NCBI RefSeq assembly: GCF_000380105.1 | Contig: NZ_KB904455.1 | Span: forward strand, 1-51,075 | Direction: 5' to 3' | Length of the DNA: 51,075 nt | DNA from: Streptococcus orisratti DSM 15617 | Lineage (GTDB): Bacteria > Bacillota > Bacilli > Lactobacillales > Streptococcaceae | Part shown: piece by piece, positions 46,480 to 51,075 of the stretch | Position numbering within the stretch: the stretch's first letter is position 1 | Layout of the letters: each line of letters begins with the position of its first letter | Notes under the pieces: model-generated | What the model was told of the DNA's origin: nothing | Database searches by the model: none | The model's input: the letters and a program-made list of their open reading frames with translations, nothing else | Program-made: the position numbers and the translations under genes

Positions 46480-46705
46480 AAAGGTGATATATTTTTTGTC
46501 CTGTATGACAACACTAGCTTTTATCGTCTTTTTTATCTTTTGTCTATACGGCTGTGTTAACCTTTATTTTTATCATCATGGACGAGAAGGGTTCTTTATT
46601 CCTTTGGCAGTTTTTTTCCTAACGCTATTAGTCTATTTTTCTTGGCGTTTGTTTCGCTTAGGAAAGCTTTGGAACTACTTTTGGGACAGACAAAATCATG
46701 ACTAA
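46472..46705 (+). CDS. Small two-helix membrane protein
   Basis: 77 residues if begun at TTG 46472. GTG 46484 and ATG 46505 are alternatives, and none has a strong ribosome site. Two hydrophobic helices (about 5-30 and 40-60) flank YFYHHGREGFF, and the tail WRLFRLGKLWNYFWDRQ is basic and aromatic. It overlaps both neighbours, in a chain with the Spx-like gene. No family recognised. Confidence 0.55.
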   Translation: MYKKVIYFLSCMTTLAFIVFFIFCLYGCVNLYFYHHGREGFFIPLAVFFLTLLVYFSWRLFRLGKLWNYFWDRQNHD

Positions 46706-46883
46706 TGCAGTTTTGGGGGTGTTTTTACTACGAGGAAAATATGGAAAGGAAAAAGTGGTAGTAGTTCATAAACGAGGAACAACTGCTCTGGTGAACTATC
46801 TATTTACCTTATTAGCTTTACTGGTGAAAAAAGTAATGGCTTTTATCTCTTTATGCAGTGGCCGGGCTTACAGAGTCTATTAG
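46698..46883 (+). CDS. Hypothetical short ORF, doubtful
   Basis: 61 residues, with ATG overlapping the previous stop. It contains LVNYLFTLLALLVKKVMAFISL, a possible helix. The coding character is weak and the sequence could be a remnant. The rest of the gap to 47346 holds a repeat and a terminator. Confidence 0.25.
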   Translation: MTNAVLGVFLLRGKYGKEKVVVVHKRGTTALVNYLFTLLALLVKKVMAFISLCSGRAYRVY

Positions 46884-46936
46884 AGTCGGGAAAAGAGAAT
46901 ACATGAAGTAAGAGAAAATAACCTAAAAGGGTAAAT

Positions 46937-47149
46937 TATAGTCAATTAGTTTATCTTTTATTACTTCGATGTAAGAGGAAACTCCGTTTCCTTATTTCCA
47001 ACTTCAAACACTCCATTGGATTGTTTGAACTCACTTTGCCGTACTTTACGAAAGTGACTTGCTTCGCATGTCTTATTTCCAACCTAGAACAGCCTAGAGG
47101 CTGTTCTAGCAACCTGCAGCTCGTTGCCTAGTACTAAAAGCAAACTATA
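46937..47149. repeat. TATAGTC-ended modular repeat, long copy B
   Basis: About 213 bp, the inverse of copy A. It contains CTTTGCCGTACTTTACG and a near-perfect hairpin CTAGAACAGCCT / GGCTGTTCTAG (47084-47109). It lies directly upstream of a terminator. Confidence 0.75.
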
Positions 47150-47150
47150 A

Positions 47151-47198
47151 AAACACTGGAAACGATCACAGATGATTATTTCCAGTGTTTTCATTTTT
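47151..47198. terminator. Terminator after repeat copy B
   Basis: AAACACTGGAAA (47151-47162) / TTTCCAGTGTTT (47179-47190) form a perfect 12-bp stem with T-rich sequence on the right. Confidence 0.8.
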
Positions 47199-47346
47199 GA
47201 TTTTCGTTAGAAAAAGTAGAGTTTGTGTAAAACCACTTATACCTGTCCATAGCAAATAGCCAGTATGTGATGTGAGAAAGGATGGAAAGATAACTAGATC
47301 CTACTTGATTTTGCAAAACCTTATGTTGCTCTGCCATTGATAAAAC

Positions 47347-47817
47347 TTAATGAGCAAAGGTATTAAGACCAAAAATCATTGAAAGTGTTCCCATGATGAG
47401 TCCTGCAAGGATAACCCCTAACATTACAGCGATAACACTTGGTTTGAATTTCCAGTCAAGGATAGAAGCTGCTAGAGTTCCTGTCCATGCACCAGTACCT
47501 GGCAATGGGATACCAACGAAGAGGAGAAGAGCCCAGAAAATCCCCTTTTCACCAGCAGTTTTTTCTAATTTTTGACCACCACTATGTCCTTTTTTTAGAC
47601 ACCATGTGAAGAAACCGCCTATATAGGGTTTGTCTGCCCCCCATTCCAAGACTTTGCGAGCAAAAAAGAAAATAATTGGTACAGGAAGCATATTGCCAAT
47701 CACTCCGATGAGTAATGCCTGCCACATGGGGATACCTGTCGCAATAGCGTAGGGAACGGCTCCCCGCAACTCAACTAGCGGCACCATGGAGATTAAAAAT
47801 GTGATGAGATAATTCAT
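47347..47817 (-). CDS. Small multidrug export family membrane protein (COG2426-like)
   Basis: A 156-residue protein with about four or five hydrophobic segments. The family pattern is PLVELRGAVPYAIA (about 13-26) and IGNMLPVPIIFFFAR, then the late VGIPLPGTGAWTGTLAA. The two PxPG/ELRG re-entrant-type motifs recall DedA-like folds. The label small multidrug export is historical; the substrate is unproved. There is no neighbour on this strand; it is divergent from ctsR. Confidence 0.85.
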   Translation of the reverse strand: MNYLITFLISMVPLVELRGAVPYAIATGIPMWQALLIGVIGNMLPVPIIFFFARKVLEWGADKPYIGGFFTWCLKKGHSGGQKLEKTAGEKGIFWALLLFVGIPLPGTGAWTGTLAASILDWKFKPSVIAVMLGVILAGLIMGTLSMIFGLNTFAH

Positions 47818-47944
47818 TAGATTAGATAAACCTTTCTTTTAGTTCAATCTCCATTTTATCCTAACTTGAAAAGAAACTCAACTAAAATCGTTTTATGATT
47901 CATCTGAGGAGAACTCTTTTGTTTAAAAAAGTCTGAAATTCTGA

Positions 47945-47969
47945 TATAATAAGGTCAGTTATAGTCAAA
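47945..47969 (+). promoter_or_regulatory. Promoter and CtsR operator of ctsR-clpC
   Basis: An extended -10 TGATATAAT (47942-47950) is followed by GGTCAGTTATAGTCAAA (47953-47969), which fits the CtsR direct heptad repeat (GGTCAAA-NAN-GGTCAAA type) with small differences. It overlaps the start site, implying autorepression released on heat shock. Confidence 0.9.
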
Positions 47970-47991
47970 ATGGCTGGGAAGGAGTAAGCTA

Positions 47992-48453
47992 ATGGTTACT
48001 AAAAATACATCGGATAGTATTGAAGAATACATCAAACAATTATTGTCCCAATCGGGCATTGCCGAAATTAAGCGATCGCATTTGGCAGATACCTTTCAAG
48101 TTGTTCCGAGTCAGATTAATTATGTAATTAAAACACGTTTTACAGAAAGTCGCGGCTATGTCGTGGAGAGCAAACGAGGCGGTGGAGGCTACATTCGTAT
48201 CGCTAAAGTTAGCTTTTCTGATCAACATCATTTATTAGGCAGTTTGATGACTACCATAGGTGATCAGATTTCAGAGCAGGTTTTCACGGATATTATCCAG
48301 ATGCTTTTTGATGAGAAAATCATCAGTGAATGCGAAGGAAACCTGATTTTAGCTACAGCTTCAGATGATGTTTTGGGGCAAGATGCGCCGCGTATTCGTG
48401 CGCGTATGCTTCGCAGAATTTTATATAGATTAGATAGAAAAGGATTTCGTTAA
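47992..48453 (+). CDS. ctsR: Class III heat-shock repressor CtsR
   Basis: A 153-residue winged-helix repressor of clp genes. It begins NTSDSIEEYIKQLL, the DNA-binding region includes HLADTFQVVPSQINYVIKTRFT, and the wing is the glycine-rich SKRGGGGYIRI (about 61-71), the thermosensing loop known from Geobacillus CtsR. The streptococcal gene has no mcsA/mcsB partners, as here. GGAAGGAG precedes the ATG. It is followed by clpC with a one-base overlap (TAATG). Confidence 0.96.
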   Translation: MVTKNTSDSIEEYIKQLLSQSGIAEIKRSHLADTFQVVPSQINYVIKTRFTESRGYVVESKRGGGGYIRIAKVSFSDQHHLLGSLMTTIGDQISEQVFTDIIQMLFDEKIISECEGNLILATASDDVLGQDAPRIRARMLRRILYRLDRKGFR

Positions 48454-50894
48454 TGACTGAATATTCATTTAAGATGCAAGAAGTTTTTAAACTTGCGCAA
48501 TTTCAAGCAGCTCGCTACGATAGCAGTTATTTAGAAAGTTGGCATCTTTTGTTGGCAATGGTTGCCCTTCATGATTCTATTGCAGGTCTAACTTTTGCTG
48601 AGTATGAGAATCGTATTCCTTTTGAGGAGTATGAAGCGGCCGTGATTTTAGCAATTGGTAAAACACCGTCTGATACTGCAGAGACTATCCAATTTTTAGA
48701 ACAGTCACATGCCATGAAAAAGGTGCTTCAATTTGCTCAAGCTATTGCAGAGGTGACGGGAAGTAAAGATGTTGGGACAGAACATGTACTTTTTGCCATG
48801 TTACTTGACTTGGACTTGTTGGCTAGTCGTATTTTAGAGTTGGCTGGATTTAAAGCTAAAGAAGACGGGGACTCTGTGCGTTTGCTTGATTTACGAAAGA
48901 CTTTGGAGCGTAATGCTGGTTTTACTAAAGAAAATATCAAGGCCATTCATGATCTACGTAAACCCAAAAAAGCCAAAAGTGGAGCTGCTTTTTCTGATAT
49001 GATGAAACCTCCTACAACTGTCGGAGACTTGTCAGAATTTACCCGAGACTTGACTGATCTGGCGCGTCAAGGTAAGTTAGAACCAGTTATTGGACGGGAC
49101 AAAGAAATTTCCCGTATGGTTCAAGTCCTTAGTCGTAAAACTAAGAATAATCCTGTTTTGGTGGGAGATTCTGGGGTTGGGAAGACTGCACTTGCTTACG
49201 GCCTAGCCCAACGTATCGTTAATGGAACAATACCTTATGAGTTGCAAGGTATGAAAGTTTTGGAACTTGACATGATGAGCGTAGTAGCTGGAACGCGCTT
49301 CCGTGGGGATTTTGAAGAACGCATGAATCAAATCATCGCCGATATAGAGGAAGATGGGCATATCATTCTTTTCATTGATGAACTGCATACCATTATGGGA
49401 TCTGGTTCAGGGATTGATAGCACCCTAGATGCGGCAAATATCTTGAAGCCAGCTTTGGCACGTGGAACACTACATATGGTAGGTGCAACGACACAGGAAG
49501 AATATCAGAAACATATTGAAAAAGATGCTGCCCTGTCACGCCGTTTTGCTAAAATTTTGGTTGAGGAACCGAGCCTTGATGATGCCTATCAAATTTTGTT
49601 AGGCCTAAAAAAATCCTATGAAGATTACCACAATGTAAGCATTTCAGATGCTACTGTTCTGACAGCAGTTAAGGCAGCTCACCGTTATTTGACCAGCAAA
49701 CATTTGCCGGATTCAGCCATTGACCTTTTAGATGAGGCCAGTGCTACCGTTCAAGGACTAGTCAAAAAAACTGAACCAGCTTATTTGACACCTGTTGATC
49801 AAGCTATTATGAATGGAGATTTCTCACAGGTCTCTAAACTACTGAAACAATCACGCTCTCAGGCTAAGCCAAAACCTATTCCTGTTAGCGAGGATGATAT
49901 CATGTCAACCCTCAGCAAGTTGTCAGGTATTCCGGTTGAGAAGCTAACTCAGGCAGATAGCAAGAAATACTTGAACTTGGAAAAAGAGCTCCACAAGCGC
50001 GTGATTGGTCAAGATGCTGCTGTTTCAGCCATCAGTCGCGCCATTCGTCGCAATCAATCTGGTATTCGCACTGGTAAACGGCCAATCGGCTCTTTCATGT
50101 TTTTGGGCCCAACGGGTGTCGGAAAAACAGAACTTGCCAAAGCTCTGGCAGAAGTCCTATTTGATGATGAATCTGCCCTTATCCGTTTTGACATGTCTGA
50201 ATATATGGAAAAATTTGCGGCTAGTCGTCTCAACGGTGCCCCTCCTGGATATGTTGGCTACGAAGAAGGTGGCGAATTGACTGAGAAAGTTCGTAACAAG
50301 CCATACTCTGTCCTTCTTTTTGATGAGGTGGAAAAGGCTCATCCTGATATTTTCAATGTACTTTTACAAGTTCTAGATGATGGAGTTTTGACGGACAGTC
50401 GTGGTCGCAAGGTTGATTTTTCAAATACTATTATCATCATGACCTCCAACCTTGGTGCGACAGCGCTGCGTGATGACAAGACTGTTGGATTCGGTGCTAG
50501 AGATTTTGCTCATGATCATGTAGCCATGGAGAAACGTATCCTAGAAGAACTTAAAAAAGCTTATCGCCCAGAATTTATCAATCGGATTGATGAAAAAGTT
50601 GTCTTCCACAGCCTAACTGAGGACAATATGCGCGATGTGGTGAAAATAATGGTTCAACCATTGATTACAGCATTGGCTGAAAAAGACATTATTCTCAAAT
50701 TCCAGCCTGCTGCTCTTAAATATTTGGCAACAGAAGGTTACGATGTGGAAATGGGTGCCCGCCCGCTACGTCGCACCATTCAGACACAAGTCGAAGACAA
50801 ACTTTCAGAATTTATCCTTTCAGGTAATCTATCTAGTGGGCAAACACTGAAAATCGGACTCAATAAAGATAAACTTAAATTTGATATTGTATAG
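48453..50894 (+). CDS. clpC: ATP-dependent Clp protease ATPase subunit ClpC
   Basis: An 813-residue AAA+ unfoldase. An N-terminal Clp_N domain (about 1-150) is followed by D1 with Walker A GDSGVGKT (about 230) and Walker B ILFIDE, then a middle region and D2 with Walker A GPTGVGKT (about 552) and LLFDEV. C-terminal domain 2 has [12 protein letters not shown]. The M-domain is short, as in ClpC and not ClpB. It partners ClpP (not in this window) in protein quality control and competence shut-off. Translation is coupled to ctsR. Confidence 0.96.
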   Translation: MTEYSFKMQEVFKLAQFQAARYDSSYLESWHLLLAMVALHDSIAGLTFAEYENRIPFEEYEAAVILAIGKTPSDTAETIQFLEQSHAMKKVLQFAQAIAEVTGSKDVGTEHVLFAMLLDLDLLASRILELAGFKAKEDGDSVRLLDLRKTLERNAGFTKENIKAIHDLRKPKKAKSGAAFSDMMKPPTTVGDLSEFTRDLTDLARQGKLEPVIGRDKEISRMVQVLSRKTKNNPVLVGDSGVGKTALAYGLAQRIVNGTIPYELQGMKVLELDMMSVVAGTRFRGDFEERMNQIIADIEEDGHIILFIDELHTIMGSGSGIDSTLDAANILKPALARGTLHMVGATTQEEYQKHIEKDAALSRRFAKILVEEPSLDDAYQILLGLKKSYEDYHNVSISDATVLTAVKAAHRYLTSKHLPDSAIDLLDEASATVQGLVKKTEPAYLTPVDQAIMNGDFSQVSKLLKQSRSQAKPKPIPVSEDDIMSTLSKLSGIPVEKLTQADSKKYLNLEKELHKRVIGQDAAVSAISRAIRRNQSGIRTGKRPIGSFMFLGPTGVGKTELAKALAEVLFDDESALIRFDMSEYMEKFAASRLNGAPPGYVGYEEGGELTEKVRNKPYSVLLFDEVEKAHPDIFNVLLQVLDDGVLTDSRGRKVDFSNTIIIMTSNLGATALRDDKTVGFGARDFAHDHVAMEKRILEELKKAYRPEFINRIDEKVVFHSLTEDNMRDVVKIMVQPLITALAEKDIILKFQPAALKYLATEGYDVEMGARPLRRTIQTQVEDKLSEFILSGNLSSGQTLKIGLNKDKLKFDIV

Positions 50895-50897
50895 ACA

Positions 50898-50917
50898 GAA
50901 AATCCCTCGCATCAAAC
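50898..50917 (+). terminator. Left half of the clpC terminator, cut by an IS3-type element
   Basis: GAAAATCCCTCGCA, four bases after the clpC stop, looks like the left arm of a terminator whose T-rich right arm is missing. The next bases begin the IS end TGAACTGCTCCC. The predicted partner, TGCGAGGGATTTT, should lie beyond the far end of the element. Confidence 0.5.
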
Positions 50918-51075
50918 TGAACTGCTCCCTGTCAAGTGGACAATGAAATAATAAAAGATTAGGCGACGGCCTTGTTCCTCATTTCAAGAGGGGCAAGGCC
51001 GTTGTTGCGTTCTTGAAAACGTTGATGATTGTAAAAATAGATGTAGGCATCAATATCTGAAACCAGCTCCTCAAA
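50918..51075 (-). mobile_element. Edge of an IS3-family element
   Basis: The end sequence TGAACTGCTCCCTGTCAAGT is followed by the C-terminal part of an OrfB transposase on the minus strand. The element runs off the window. Confidence 0.75.
50959..51075 (-). CDS. IS3-family transposase OrfB, C-terminal fragment
   Basis: 38 codons and the stop are visible: FEELVSDIDAYIYFYNHQRF, then QERNNGLAPLEMRNKAVA. The YIYFYNHxR pattern after the last catalytic Glu is the typical end of the DDE integrase in IS3 elements (IS150/IS861-like). Within its 3' end, GACGGCCTTG and CAAGGCCGT (about 50966-51004) can form a hairpin, useful as a terminator that keeps outside transcription out. The 5' part and orfA are outside the window, so I cannot say whether it is active. 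Confidence 0.8.
   Translation of the reverse strand, partial: FEELVSDIDAYIYFYNHQRFQERNNGLAPLEMRNKAVA

Overview
The window is a low-GC Gram-positive chromosome segment that I assign to the genus Streptococcus, most like Streptococcus suis or a close relative. This rests on protein character and gene order: rpsB-tsf, the run of amino-acid-binding lipoprotein, metQ, M20 peptidase, metN and permease, plsC-like next to comEA-comEC, serC-GNAT-serA, and ctsR-clpC. BOX-like intergenic repeats and a MET-box palindrome ahead of metQ agree with it. The species call comes from memory of sequence character, not from a search. I saw no rRNA, tRNA or CRISPR array.

Layout. A truncated IS30-like transposase opens the window (1-167, minus). 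Then come rpsB and tsf, exoA (minus), a small membrane protein, and a CPBP protease / SdpR-like repressor / SdpI-like operon behind two inverted-repeat operators (4575-6459). A large unknown membrane protein and metG follow. Next is the methionine uptake locus (11199-16403). A YwnA/YwnB-like divergent pair (16641-18151) is followed by a decayed second copy of the regulator gene. A sugar-type cluster (ROK kinase, AraC regulator, MFS, minus strand) faces an alpha/beta hydrolase. brnQ and a DHA2-type MFS exporter come next.

At about 26.35-30.2 kb lies a foreign segment. It holds a DUF6061-like ORF fused to a RhuM remnant, a MarR regulator with a flavodoxin, and a large serine recombinase broken by a one-base deletion. 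After it come sstT, then a SAM hydrolase with a complete ECF transporter (S component, double ATPase, EcfT) behind a second MET-box-like palindrome. Housekeeping and competence genes follow: GIY-YIG, tRNA methyltransferase, HXXEE protein, acyltransferase, comEA, comEC, cutC, serC, GNAT, serA, a frameshifted ogt, a Spx/ArsC-like protein and small membrane proteins. The window ends with a small-multidrug-export protein, ctsR-clpC and the edge of an IS3-family element.

Themes. (1) Methionine economy: MetQNP import, a dipeptidase and SAM hydrolase/ECF, tied together by two matching palindromes. (2) At least three families of short intergenic repeats; one about 154-bp element has inverted ends and carries an outward promoter-like sequence. 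(3) Insertions into transcription terminators: a 52-bp IS-derived remnant sits in the loop of the comEC/cutC terminator with a 4-bp target duplication, and the IS3 element after clpC appears to have split that gene's terminator. (4) Gene decay: the Rrf2 remnant, the recombinase and ogt frameshifts, and the RhuM fragment.
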